Shown here: positions 26,299 through 34,896 of the stretch, one piece after another | How the letters are laid out: the number at the start of each line of letters is the position of its first letter | Numbering within the stretch: the first letter of the stretch is position 1 | Assembly: GCF_017305915.1 (NCBI RefSeq) | Contig: NZ_JAFKJN010000030.1 | Span: forward strand, 62,001-126,000 | Source: Reyranella sp. | GTDB lineage: Bacteria > Pseudomonadota > Alphaproteobacteria > Reyranellales > Reyranellaceae | Length of the DNA: 64,000 nucleotides | Reading direction: 5' to 3' | Translations under genes and position numbers: made by a program | The notes under the pieces: generated by a model | Told to the model about the DNA's origin: nothing | The model's input: the letters and a program-made list of their open reading frames with translations, nothing else | Databases searched by the model: none

Positions 26299-26879
26299 TG
26301 CTCAAGATCGTGGGCGGCAAGCATCGCGGCCGATCGATCGCCGCGCCCGAGGGCCTGACGACGCGGCCGACCTCCAACCGCGCCCGCGAATCGCTGTTCA
26401 ACATCCTGATGCATGCCCAATGGCGTGACGTAGATAGCCATGGGGGCACCTCACCGCTGGTCGACGCCCGCGTGCTCGATGCCTTCGCGGGCTCCGGCGC
26501 GCTCGGCATCGAGGCTCTGTCGCGCGGCGCGGCGCACACGACCTTCCTCGACAACGATGCCACGGCGATCCGCCTGATCGGCGAGAACCTGCGCAAAATG
26601 GGCGAAACCGCCAACGCCCGGGTGATCCGCGCCGACGCGACGCGCCCGCCGCCGTCGCGCGAGGGCTGCGACCTGGTCTTCCTCGATCCGCCCTATCGCT
26701 CAGGCCTCGCCGCGCCAGCGCTGACCGCGCTCGCCAAGGCCGGCTGGCTCGCGCCCGGTGCGATCGCCGCCGTCGAGCTCGGCAATACCGAGGATCTCGT
26801 CGCGCCATCGGGCTTCGAGCCGATCGACGAGAGGCGCTATGGTGCGGCCAAGATCGTGATCCTGCGCTACAGGCCATGA
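26298..26879 (+). CDS. rsmD: 16S rRNA (guanine966-N2)-methyltransferase
   Basis: 193 residues. LKIVGGKHRGRSIAAPEG and TRPTSNRARESLFNIL are the classic N-terminus. LDAFAGSGALGIEALSRGA is motif I, and LVFLDPPYRSGL contains the DPPY motif IV of N2-guanine methyltransferases. It methylates G966 of 16S rRNA in the 30S subunit. Its ATG overlaps the stop of the pseudouridine synthase (TGATG), and it overlaps the next gene by 4 bases. This makes a small RNA-modification operon. Confidence 0.95.
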   Translation: MLKIVGGKHRGRSIAAPEGLTTRPTSNRARESLFNILMHAQWRDVDSHGGTSPLVDARVLDAFAGSGALGIEALSRGAAHTTFLDNDATAIRLIGENLRKMGETANARVIRADATRPPPSREGCDLVFLDPPYRSGLAAPALTALAKAGWLAPGAIAAVELGNTEDLVAPSGFEPIDERRYGAAKIVILRYRP

Positions 26880-27508
26880 AGCTCTCCGCCCCGCTCTACA
26901 TGCTGCGTCACGGCGAGACCGCCTGGAATCTCGACCGCCGCATGCAGGGCAGCAAGGATTCGAGCCTCACCGCGCGCGGCCGCGCCCAGGCCACTGCCGT
27001 GGGCCGTGCCCTCGCGGCGGAGCTGGCGCGCGAACCCGGGCCGACCGTGTTCCTGCGCAGCCCGCTCGGCCGCACCTGCGAGACCGCCCTGATCGTCGGA
27101 CGCGAGCTCGGTCTCGATCCCGCGGAGTGGCGTGACGATCCGCGGCTCGCCGAGCTGCGCTATGGCGACTGGGAGGGCTTCACCTGGGCCGAGATTGAGG
27201 TCGACAATCCGAACGCACTCGCGACCTGGCGCGCCGACCCCGAGGGCTTCTGTCCGCCCGGCGGCGAGACTCACTACGATTTGCGCCGCCGCTCGGCCGA
27301 AGCGCTGGCCGAGATCATCGCCTCGGGCACGCGCACCGTGGTGGTCAGCCACGGCGTCAGCGGCGCGGTGATGCGCGGCCTCAATCTCGGCCTCGATGCC
27401 CGCGCGATGTTCGTCCTGGAGAAGCCGCAGGACGCCTTCTTCCGCCTGCTCGACGGCCGCGAGGAGCGTATCCTCGCCGCGTTGGAGACCTTCCCCGCGG
27501 TATCCTAA
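26876..27508 (+). CDS. Histidine phosphatase family protein (phosphoglycerate-mutase fold)
   Basis: 210 residues. YMLRHGETAWNLDRRMQGSK carries the RHG motif with the phosphorylated His. LRSPLGRTCETALIV and VVVSHGVSGAVMRG carry the second Arg and His. The family acts on phosphoesters such as phosphoglycolate, sugar phosphates or alpha-ribazole phosphate. The middle GDWEGFTWAEIE is the usual acid region. It is the last gene of the rluB-like/rsmD operon and converges with a secreted-protein gene across a palindromic repeat. Confidence 0.85.
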   Translation: MKLSAPLYMLRHGETAWNLDRRMQGSKDSSLTARGRAQATAVGRALAAELAREPGPTVFLRSPLGRTCETALIVGRELGLDPAEWRDDPRLAELRYGDWEGFTWAEIEVDNPNALATWRADPEGFCPPGGETHYDLRRRSAEALAEIIASGTRTVVVSHGVSGAVMRGLNLGLDARAMFVLEKPQDAFFRLLDGREERILAALETFPAVS

Positions 27509-27537
27509 CACCGCGAGGGGGAGGGGGTGTGCGGGTG

Positions 27538-27582
27538 GGATTCGCGGGAAACCCCTGTGCCATCGGCACCGGAGGCTTCCCA
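27538..27582. repeat. Intergenic palindromic element, copy B
   Basis: GGATTCGCGG opens a core that resembles 14398-14442 over about 45 bases. The hairpin here is GTGCC-ATC-GGCAC (27557-27569), so the outer A-T pair of copy A has become G-C. GTGGGA and TCCCAC flank it as a possible outer stem. It lies between two convergent genes, as copy A does. Confidence 0.6.
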
Positions 27583-27595
27583 CGCGGACGGGAAA

Positions 27596-28003
27596 CTAGC
27601 CCTTGGTCAGCCGGGCGGTGCGGCCACAGCCGCTGCTTTCGGTGACCACCAGGGTGTTGCCCTGCAGGCTGGCAGTGAGCCGGCCCTCGCGCCGGTCGGT
27701 GGCCTTCACCGAGGCGACGGCCAGCAGGGAGAAAGTCCCGGGCTTGGCCAGCCCATGGATCTGCCACAGGCTGGGCGTGGGCGGCGGCGGCGCTGTCTTC
27801 CTGGGGTTGGGCACCGGGCCGTGCGCCGTGGTGTCGAAGGCGCTGCCGTCGACGATGCCGCTGTCGATGGTGAGGTCGAAGTCGAGCGGCGCGTTGCACT
27901 GGCCGCCGTCGCTGCGGCCGCGCCACTGGCCGTCAGGCGGCGTCTGGGCGAACGCGGGGATGGCCAGGGCGAGGGCCAGGCCAAAGGGCAGCAGCTTTCT
28001 CAT
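27596..28003 (-). CDS. Secreted hypothetical protein with paired cysteines
   Basis: 135 residues with a signal peptide (MRKLLPFGLALALAIPAFAQ). The mature part begins PPDGQWRGRSDGGQCNAPLD and ends SSGCGRTARLTKG. Two cysteines far apart could form a disulfide. Its repeated strand pattern (FDLTIDSG, RLTASLQGNTLVVTE) suggests a small beta fold of the kind seen in secreted alphaproteobacterial proteins of unknown role. It overlaps the start of the mutL stop region by 4 bases and is downstream of mutL. Confidence 0.7.
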   Translation of the reverse strand: MRKLLPFGLALALAIPAFAQTPPDGQWRGRSDGGQCNAPLDFDLTIDSGIVDGSAFDTTAHGPVPNPRKTAPPPPTPSLWQIHGLAKPGTFSLLAVASVKATDRREGRLTASLQGNTLVVTESSGCGRTARLTKG

Positions 28004-29778
28004 CGTCTTCCGAACAGCCTTTCAATGTCGGCGAGCTTCAGCTCGACATAGGTCGGACGGCCGTGGTTGCACTGGCCGGAATGCGGCGTCGCTTCCATCT
28101 GCCGCAGCAGCGCGTTCATCTCCTCGACGGTGAGCCGACGACCGGCGCGCACCGAGGTGTGGCAGGCGAGCGTGCCGCACACCTCCTCGACCTTCTCCTT
28201 GAGCGACAGGTGATCGCCCATATCGGCCAATTCGTCGGCGAGATCGCGCACCAGGCCCTGCACGTCGACCTCGCCCAGCAGCGCCGGGGTCTCGCGCACC
28301 ACCACGGCGCCCAGCCCGAACGGCTCCAGCACCAGGCCCAGGTCGGCGAGCTCGGCGGCGCGCTGGGTCAGCCGCCGCGCGCCGTCCTCGCCGACATCGA
28401 CCACCTCGGGCAGCAGCAGCGCCTGGCGCTTCACACCCTCGGCTTCGAGCTGGTTCTTGAGCCGCTCGTGCACCAACCGCTCGTGCGCGGCGTGCTGGTC
28501 GACGATCACCACGCCCTGGTCGGTCTGCGCCACGATGTAGGTCTCGTGAAGCTGCGCCCGCGCCACGCCCAGCGGATAGTGGATGTTGCCGTTGACCGGC
28601 TCGACCGGAGCCTCGGCACGCACCGACGGCTCGGCGAGCGGCGCCATGAACTGCATCGCCGCCTCGGCCAGACCGCGCGGGATCGAGGACGGGCGGCCGT
28701 TGCCCATCGGCAATGGCGTCGAATAGCCGGTGTGCGGCCGGAATGCCCCGAGGGCGGCATCGGACACCGTCGTGCTGGCGCGATGGCCGGCGGCCGAGAG
28801 CGCGGTGCGCAGGGCGCCGACGATCAGGCCGCGTACGATGCCGGCATCGCGGAAGCGCACCTCGGTCTTGGCGGGATGGACGTTGACGTCGACCAATTCG
28901 GTCGGCGCCTCGAGAAACAGCGCCACCATGGGATGGCGATCGCGCGCCAGGAAATCCTGGTAGGCACCGCGCACCGCGCCGGCCAGCAGCTTGTCGCGCA
29001 CCGGCCGGCCGTTGACGAACAGGTACTGGTGCTGGCCCGTCGGCCGGTTGAGCGTCGGCAAGCCCGCGAAGCCGGTCAGCCGGAAGCCCTCGCGGTTGGC
29101 GTCGATCTCCAGCGCGTTGCTGGCGAACTCGCGGCCCATGATGGCGGCCAGCCGCTCGAGCAGCGACACCGCCATCGGCAGGTCGAGCAACGTCCGCTCC
29201 TCGCTCTCCAGCCGGAAGGAGATCTCGGGATGGGCCATGGCGAGGCGGCGCAGGGCATCGGCGACGTGGCTCGATTCGGTGCGCGGCTCCTTGAGGAACT
29301 TCAGCCGCGCCGGCGTCGCAAAGAAGAGATCGCGCACTTCCACGCGCGTGCCCGCCGGATGGGCGGCGGGCTTGGGTTCGCTCTTGGCGCCGCCGTCGAT
29401 CGCCAGCGCCCAGGCCGTGTCGGCGCCGCCCCTGTCCGAATGGGGTCGCGAGGTGATCGTGAAGCGACTCACGGACGCGATCGACGGCAGCGCCTCGCCG
29501 CGGAAACCCAAGGTGCGGATGTCGCTGAGATCGTCGGCCGGCAGCTTCGAGGTGCAATGCCGCTCGACGGCAAGCCCAAGCTCCTCGCACGTCATGCCGA
29601 CGCCGTCATCGACCACCGACAGGAAGGTGCGGCCGCCCTCCTTCAGGCTGACGGCGATGCGCCGCGAGCCCGCGTCGATCGCGTTCTCGACCAGCTCCTT
29701 GACGGCGCTGGCCGGCCGTTCGACGACCTCGCCGGCGGCGATCTGGTTGACCAGGTTGGAAGGCAGGCGGCGCAGCAT
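28000..29778 (-). CDS. mutL: DNA mismatch repair protein MutL
   Basis: 592 residues. The GHKL ATPase motifs are at the N-terminus: QIAAGEVVERPASAVKELVE with the catalytic Glu, VDDGVGM, and LGFRGEALPSIASV. The C-terminal half carries VDQHAAHERLVHERL, the DQHA(X)2E(X)4E endonuclease motif, plus ACHTSVRAG and SGQCNHGRPT, so this is the nuclease-active type usual in bacteria lacking MutH. It couples MutS recognition to strand cutting. A pgi gene is upstream by 12 bases on the same strand. Confidence 0.97.
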   Translation of the reverse strand: MLRRLPSNLVNQIAAGEVVERPASAVKELVENAIDAGSRRIAVSLKEGGRTFLSVVDDGVGMTCEELGLAVERHCTSKLPADDLSDIRTLGFRGEALPSIASVSRFTITSRPHSDRGGADTAWALAIDGGAKSEPKPAAHPAGTRVEVRDLFFATPARLKFLKEPRTESSHVADALRRLAMAHPEISFRLESEERTLLDLPMAVSLLERLAAIMGREFASNALEIDANREGFRLTGFAGLPTLNRPTGQHQYLFVNGRPVRDKLLAGAVRGAYQDFLARDRHPMVALFLEAPTELVDVNVHPAKTEVRFRDAGIVRGLIVGALRTALSAAGHRASTTVSDAALGAFRPHTGYSTPLPMGNGRPSSIPRGLAEAAMQFMAPLAEPSVRAEAPVEPVNGNIHYPLGVARAQLHETYIVAQTDQGVVIVDQHAAHERLVHERLKNQLEAEGVKRQALLLPEVVDVGEDGARRLTQRAAELADLGLVLEPFGLGAVVVRETPALLGEVDVQGLVRDLADELADMGDHLSLKEKVEEVCGTLACHTSVRAGRRLTVEEMNALLRQMEATPHSGQCNHGRPTYVELKLADIERLFGRR

Positions 29779-29790
29779 CGCGCCGCCATT

Positions 29791-31083
29791 TTACGACTTC
29801 CGCCTTTGGGAAAGATACTGGCGGGTGAGGACCTTGGCGTCCTCGACCGCCGGCTGGTCGAAGGCGTCGATGCCCCATAGCTCGGCCGCAAACATGGTCT
29901 CGAGCATGTAATGCATCATCAGTGCGCCCATCACCCGCTCATCCACAGTCTTGAGGCGGATCAGGCGGACGGGCCGGCCGTCTTTGATCAGGGTCGCGGC
30001 GGTGGCATCGGCCTCGGCCAGCAACAGGTCGCCCATGGTGTGGCCGGCGAGATAGTCGAGCGCCTTGTCGCCGCCCAGCGCCTGCGGCGACAGCAGCATG
30101 CCGCGACCGGTCGTGTCCTCGATCAGCAGCGTGAACAGCTTGTCGCGCGGGCCGCCGAGATAGAGCTGGACCTGGCTGTGCTGGTCGACCGTGCCCAGGG
30201 CGCGGATCGGCGTGGTGCCCAGGCCCTCCTTGCCCAGGCTTTCGGCCCAGATCTGGCGATACCAGAAGGCGAAGGTCTCCAGCCGATCGACGTAGGGCAT
30301 CAACACGGTCATGCTGACGCCCTTCTCCCGCGACAGGCCGACCGACAGCGCCGCCCCGATAGCCGGCGCCAGCGCCTTGGTGTCGTTGGCGGCCAGCACC
30401 GGATCGAGCACGCTCGCGGCGCCCTCGCGCACCGCCGCACCGTCGACGCCCGCGATCATCGCCGGCAGCATGCCGACCAGCGACAGCGCCGAGTAGCGGC
30501 CGCCGATCCGGGGATCGTGCTCCAGGATCGGGCAGCCGAGCCGGGTCGCCAGCCGGCGCAGCGGATTGTCGGCCGCTTCGGTGATGGCGATGACATTGTC
30601 CTTGCCGGCCAGGGTGCCGAGCGCGCCCAGCACGGTGACGATGGCGGCGAGCGTCTCGGGCGTGCCGCCCGACTTGGAGATCGGCAGGAAGCCGGTGCGG
30701 TCGAGCGGCAGGCGGCCGGTCATCGCCTCGAACGTCGCCGGATCGACGTTGTCCATGAAATGCACCTTCGGCCGCCCCTTGGCCGGCCCGAAGCCCTGGT
30801 CCTTCAGGGCCACCAGGGTCTTGCCGCTGAGGCTCGAGCCGCCGCTGCCCATCACCACGACATGCTCGAACTTCGCGAACCGCTCGGCGTGCGGCTTCAG
30901 CGCCTCGAGATCGTCGCGCCGCGCCGGCAGCTTAAGCAACGGCAGCGTGCCGTCGCTCCGCCATTTGCGGATCTTGTCGAGCGCCGGCCGCGCCCGCTCG
31001 AGCTCACGCTCGAGCACCGCCGGCGACAGGCCGCCTTTGACCTTGTCGTCGAGCGCCGACTCGATGTCGTGGGAATAGAACAT
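29791..31083 (-). CDS. pgi: Glucose-6-phosphate isomerase
   Basis: 430 residues. VVMGSGGSSLSGKTLVALKD is the phosphate-binding loop, FLPISKSGGTPETLAA is the PGI signature 1 region, and GRYSALSLVGMLPA follows. GTVDQHSQVQLYLGGPRDKL is the C-terminal active-site segment with the His. The enzyme interconverts glucose-6-phosphate and fructose-6-phosphate. It is shorter than E. coli Pgi (about 550) and resembles the compact forms of some alphaproteobacteria. It is downstream of the M16 peptidase pair and may share their transcript. Confidence 0.92.
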   Translation of the reverse strand: MFYSHDIESALDDKVKGGLSPAVLERELERARPALDKIRKWRSDGTLPLLKLPARRDDLEALKPHAERFAKFEHVVVMGSGGSSLSGKTLVALKDQGFGPAKGRPKVHFMDNVDPATFEAMTGRLPLDRTGFLPISKSGGTPETLAAIVTVLGALGTLAGKDNVIAITEAADNPLRRLATRLGCPILEHDPRIGGRYSALSLVGMLPAMIAGVDGAAVREGAASVLDPVLAANDTKALAPAIGAALSVGLSREKGVSMTVLMPYVDRLETFAFWYRQIWAESLGKEGLGTTPIRALGTVDQHSQVQLYLGGPRDKLFTLLIEDTTGRGMLLSPQALGGDKALDYLAGHTMGDLLLAEADATAATLIKDGRPVRLIRLKTVDERVMGALMMHYMLETMFAAELWGIDAFDQPAVEDAKVLTRQYLSQRRKS

Positions 31084-31086
31084 GCT

Positions 31087-32418
31087 TCAAGGCTTCTCGG
31101 GCTCGACCGCGGCGCCGGCCGGCTTGCCGACGATGATCGTGGTCATCGCCTCGTCGCGCAGCAGGCGGCGGGCGACGCGGCGGACATCGTCGGCCTTGAC
31201 CGCGCCGATCAAGGCGGCGCGCCGGTCGAGGTAGTCGCGCGGCTGGCGGTCGACCTGAAGCTGGTGCATGAGACCGGCGATGGCGCCGGAGGAATCGAGC
31301 GACAGCGCCAGCGAGCCGCTGAGGTAGGTTTTGGCGTCCGCGACCTCCTGGTCGCTCGCGCCCTCGCGCAGCCGCGCCAGCTCCGCCTTGATCACCCGCA
31401 GCGAATCGGCGACGCGCTCGCTGGCGCTGCCGGTCGAGACCACCAGCAGCCCGGCTTTCTGCTGCACGCGCAGCCCGGCGGACACCGAATAGGCAAGGCC
31501 GCGCTTCTCGCGCACCTCGGTGAACAGCCGCGACTGCTGGCCGCCGCCCAGGATGTGCACCATCACCAGCGCGGCGTGCCAGTCGGGATCCTCGCGCAAG
31601 AGGCCCGGCAGGGCGATCAGCACCGAGCTCTGCGGCACCGGCCGCTCGACATTGACGGTGCGCGGCTTGGCGGTCGGCGTCCAGCCCGGCACGTCCGGCG
31701 CCGCCGGCCCGGCCGGCAGGCCGCCGAAGGCGCGGTCGAGCTGGCGCGCCAGCTCCGCGGCATCGATGTCGCCGACCGCGGCGATCACCAGGTCGCTGCG
31801 ATTGAGTAGCGACGCCGCGCGCTGCTTGACGTCCTGCACGGTGAGGCCCTGCAGCGTCTCGCGCACGCCGGAGGCGTTGTTGCCGTAGGGATGGCCCGCG
31901 AACACCGCGGCCATCATGGTGCGATTTGCCACCGTCGCCGGCCGCTGGTCGGCCTGGTTGAGCGAGGCGATCGTCTGGGCCCGGCGCTGCTCGAAGCGGT
32001 CCTGGTCGAAGCGCGGCGCGGTGACGGCGAGCCGCAGCAGCTCGAAGGCCTCATCGCGGTTGGCCGACAACAGCCGCAACGAGCCGCCGACCCGGTCGAG
32101 CGAGGCGCCGAAGCCCAGCGACGCCGCCGCGTCCTCCTCGCGCCGCTTGAAGGCCTGGGCATCGAGCGGGCCTGCGCCGTCGGTCAGCAGGCTGGCGGTG
32201 AGGCTGGTCAGCCCCTTCTGCGCCTCGCTGTCACGCGCGCTGCCGCCGCCAAAGGAGAAGGACAGCGCCACCACCGGCGCGCTCTTGTCCTCGACCAGCC
32301 AGGCCTTGAGGCCGAGCGACGTGGTGACTTCCTTCACCTCCATGGCCCGCGCCTGCGACGCGAGCACGAGGCCCAGCAGCAGGACCAGTCCGCGCGCCAT
32401 GGTCCGTGCGGGGCTCAT
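31087..32418 (-). CDS. M16 family peptidase-like protein, non-catalytic partner
   Basis: 443 residues with a signal sequence (ARGLVLLLGLVLASQARA). Where active M16 enzymes have HxxEH this protein reads SFGGGSARDSEAQKGLTSLT, so the zinc motif is absent. The C-terminal GGGQQSRLFTEVREKRGLAY with Arg-Tyr is the substrate-binding motif of the regulatory half. It probably pairs with the catalytic M16 protein encoded just upstream (4-base overlap), as in pitrilysin-like heterodimers. The likely place is the periplasm. Confidence 0.88.
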   Translation of the reverse strand: MSPARTMARGLVLLLGLVLASQARAMEVKEVTTSLGLKAWLVEDKSAPVVALSFSFGGGSARDSEAQKGLTSLTASLLTDGAGPLDAQAFKRREEDAAASLGFGASLDRVGGSLRLLSANRDEAFELLRLAVTAPRFDQDRFEQRRAQTIASLNQADQRPATVANRTMMAAVFAGHPYGNNASGVRETLQGLTVQDVKQRAASLLNRSDLVIAAVGDIDAAELARQLDRAFGGLPAGPAAPDVPGWTPTAKPRTVNVERPVPQSSVLIALPGLLREDPDWHAALVMVHILGGGQQSRLFTEVREKRGLAYSVSAGLRVQQKAGLLVVSTGSASERVADSLRVIKAELARLREGASDQEVADAKTYLSGSLALSLDSSGAIAGLMHQLQVDRQPRDYLDRRAALIGAVKADDVRRVARRLLRDEAMTTIIVGKPAGAAVEPEKP

Positions 32419-33779
32419 TGCCAGCCGTCCGCCGGCGCCAGCAGCGAGGTCACCGCGGCCTCGTCGCGCCAGACATGGCGCGCAGCGGCCACGACCTCGT
32501 CGGGGCGGACCGCGGCGATGCGCTGCGGCCACTCGTCGACATCGGCGATGCTGCCGCCGGTGGCGAGCACGCGGCCGTAGAGGCGCGGGCCGCTGGCCAG
32601 GGAGTCCTGCGAATAGATCGCCGAGGCGAGCAGCTGGTTCTGCGTCCGCTCGATCTCGTCGGCGCCGACGTCGCCGTCGAGCACGCGCTTCATCTGCGCC
32701 CCGACCGCGGCCTCGATCTCGCCGACGCTGCGGCCGCGCGCCGGATGCACGGCAATCTCGAAGCTGGTGAGGCCGAGGCTCGAGGCGCCGTAGCCCGAGC
32801 TCGCCGACAAGGCGATCTTGCTGTCGGTCACCAGCGCGCGCGACAGCCGGCTGGTCTCGCTGCCCCCGAACAGGCGCGCCAGCACCTGCAGGGCATAGGC
32901 ATGCCGGGTCTCGCCCATGCGGTAGGACGGCGCCAGCCAGTCGCGGCTCCAGCGCGGCTCGGCAACGCGGGCGTCGGCGCGCATCACGCGCTGCGGCAGG
33001 TCGGTGCCGCCCTCCGACGGCCGCCGCCGCGGCTCGACTTTGCGCGACGCGATCGGCCCGTAGTATTTCGCGGCGAGCTTGCGAACGCTGTCGGCGGTGG
33101 TGTCGCCGGCCACGATCAGGATGGCGTTGTTGGGCGCGTAGAAGCGGCGATAGAAGGCGCTGAGCTCGTTGACGCCCAACCGCTTGACGTCCTCGACATA
33201 GCCTGAGGTCGGCATGGCGTAGGGCTTGTGACGGCCGAACAGCTGCTCACGCGCCGCTTCGTCCAGCAGCTCGGACGGCACGTTGTCGACCCGCATCCGC
33301 CGCTCCTCGAGCACGACCTGGCGCTCGGGCCGGAGCTCGTGGTCGAGGATGCGCAGGTTGACCATGCGGTCGGCCTCCATGCGCATCACCAGCTCCAGCC
33401 GGTCGGCGGCGATGGTCTGGTGGTAACCGGTCATCTCGAAGTCGGTGAAGGCGTTGTCGCGGCCGCCGTTGCGCGCCACGGTGCGCGAGAACTCGGTCGC
33501 GGCGAGCGTCCCGGTGCCCTTGAACATCATGTGCTCGAGGAAATGGGCGATGCCGGTCTGGCCGAAGGTCTCGTCGGCGCTGCCGACCTTGTAGACCAGC
33601 ACCTGGGTCACGATCGGCGCGCGCCGCGACGGCAGCACCACGACCTGCAGGCCGTTGGCAAGAGTGAAGGTCTCGGACGGCCGGCGCTGGACCTTGAGCA
33701 GGGTGGCGAGAGCCGGTCCGCGCGGCGCCGCCAGGGCGCCTGCAACGAGGCCGCCGACGGCAGCGCGGCGGCCGATCAT
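32415..33779 (-). CDS. M16 family zinc metallopeptidase, catalytic subunit
   Basis: 454 residues. The inverted zinc motif HFLEHMMFKGT (HxxEH) lies at about residue 80 and the downstream Glu is in the following helix. The N-terminus, MIGRRAAVGGLVAGALAAPR, could be a Tat-type signal with only two Arg. It cleaves peptides in a chamber formed with a partner, here the adjacent M16-like protein. It stands downstream of the DUF3035 lipoprotein gene by 10 bases, in the order common to this group of bacteria. Confidence 0.92.
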   Translation of the reverse strand: MIGRRAAVGGLVAGALAAPRGPALATLLKVQRRPSETFTLANGLQVVVLPSRRAPIVTQVLVYKVGSADETFGQTGIAHFLEHMMFKGTGTLAATEFSRTVARNGGRDNAFTDFEMTGYHQTIAADRLELVMRMEADRMVNLRILDHELRPERQVVLEERRMRVDNVPSELLDEAAREQLFGRHKPYAMPTSGYVEDVKRLGVNELSAFYRRFYAPNNAILIVAGDTTADSVRKLAAKYYGPIASRKVEPRRRPSEGGTDLPQRVMRADARVAEPRWSRDWLAPSYRMGETRHAYALQVLARLFGGSETSRLSRALVTDSKIALSASSGYGASSLGLTSFEIAVHPARGRSVGEIEAAVGAQMKRVLDGDVGADEIERTQNQLLASAIYSQDSLASGPRLYGRVLATGGSIADVDEWPQRIAAVRPDEVVAAARHVWRDEAAVTSLLAPADGWQ

Positions 33780-33789
33780 GCCTTGAGGC

Positions 33790-34374
33790 TCAGAAGATGC
33801 CTTCGAGCAGGCCGCGCTTGCGGCGCTCGATGGTGGGTGTCGCCCCGGTCGCGGCCTTGCCGCTGGCCTGGGCCTCGCGGATCCGCTGCTGCTCCTTCTC
33901 GGGATCGAGGACGACGCCCGGCGTCGGCTTGTCCTGCCAGAAGATCAGGCTGTCGATCCAGGTATTGTCCTTCTCGGCCAGCACGCGGGTGTCGCGGTTG
34001 ACCGTGGCGCGGATGTTGGGATCGCTGCCGCCGGCGGCAGCCTTGGCGATCAGCGCCGCCTCCGAAGCATCGCCCGGCGCGCCGGCCGGCGGGCCTTTCG
34101 CCTGGGCCTGCGCCTGGACGCGGCCGGCCAGGGCTGGCGACAGCGCCTCCTTGGCCTGGTCGGCCGGCGAGGTCTCCTGCGGACGCGGCTCGCCCGGCCG
34201 CGGCGGCCGCAGCTCGGCGTTGGGCGGCATGGTGAGCGGCGAATGGGAGACGATCTTGAACTCGTCGGGCGACACCTTCTTGCCGCCGCCCAGGTTCTCG
34301 AAGGCGCTGCAGCCGCCCAGCATCAAGCCGGCGACGGCCGCGCAGGTCAGGGGAAGAAGGAGGCTCCGCATCAT
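33790..34374 (-). CDS. DUF3035 lipoprotein
   Basis: 194 residues with a lipobox (LMLGGC at about residues 19-24) and a mature part starting SAFENLGGGKKVSPDEFKIV. The Pro-rich SPLTMPPNAELRPPRPGEPR is the DUF3035 signature. The role is unknown. It is found next to lspA in many alphaproteobacteria, and its own signal is the sort LspA cleaves. The start is taken as the ATG at 34374 after AAGGACAG. The tail ERRKRGLLEGIF is basic. Confidence 0.85.
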   Translation of the reverse strand: MMRSLLLPLTCAAVAGLMLGGCSAFENLGGGKKVSPDEFKIVSHSPLTMPPNAELRPPRPGEPRPQETSPADQAKEALSPALAGRVQAQAQAKGPPAGAPGDASEAALIAKAAAGGSDPNIRATVNRDTRVLAEKDNTWIDSLIFWQDKPTPGVVLDPEKEQQRIREAQASGKAATGATPTIERRKRGLLEGIF

Positions 34375-34407
34375 CTGTCCTTGAATTCTTTGTCTGCCGA
34401 TCATGGC

Positions 34408-34896
34408 CTAATCAGGGCGCGCCCGTTGCCGCTCGCCGATCAGCGAATCGATCAGCATCAGCCCCACTCCGACGACGATTGCCGAATCCGCGACGTTGAA
34501 AGCCGGCCAATGCCATTGGTTCACGTGGAAATCGGCAAAATCGAACACCGCTCCCCAGCGAGCGCGGTCGATAACATTGCCGATGGCTCCGCCCATGACA
34601 AGGCCGATACCCCAGCCGGTGAGCGGCCGGTCGGTTCGCCGCAGCCAAACGAACAGGCCGATGCAGACGGCGATCGCCACGCTCGACAGCAGCCAGGCCG
34701 GCAGCGGCCGGTCGCCGCCCAGCAGGCCGAAGCTGACGCCGCTGTTCCATACGATCACCAGCCGGAAGAAGCCGTCGATCACCGAGACCGCGGCACCGGC
34801 TTCCTTGAGGTAGCCGAGCAGCAGTTGCTTGGAGAGCTGGTCGACGACGAGAGTCGCGACGACCAGCGCCATGGCGACGCGATCGATTCGTCTCAT
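34408..34896 (-). CDS. lspA: Lipoprotein signal peptidase (signal peptidase II)
   Basis: 162 residues with four membrane segments. The catalytic Asp residues are in MGGAIGNVIDRARWGAVFDF (first Asp) and FNVADSAIVVGVGLMLIDS (second Asp). VVDQLSKQL is the N-terminal conserved motif. It cleaves the signal peptide of diacylglyceryl-prolipoproteins at the inner membrane. It overlaps the ileS stop by 4 bases and precedes the DUF3035 lipoprotein, one of its probable substrates. Confidence 0.95.
   Translation of the reverse strand: MRRIDRVAMALVVATLVVDQLSKQLLLGYLKEAGAAVSVIDGFFRLVIVWNSGVSFGLLGGDRPLPAWLLSSVAIAVCIGLFVWLRRTDRPLTGWGIGLVMGGAIGNVIDRARWGAVFDFADFHVNQWHWPAFNVADSAIVVGVGLMLIDSLIGERQRARPD

Noticed and set aside
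28063..29880. A 605-codon open frame antisense to mutL
   Set aside because: Same artefact. MutL motifs are on the minus strand.
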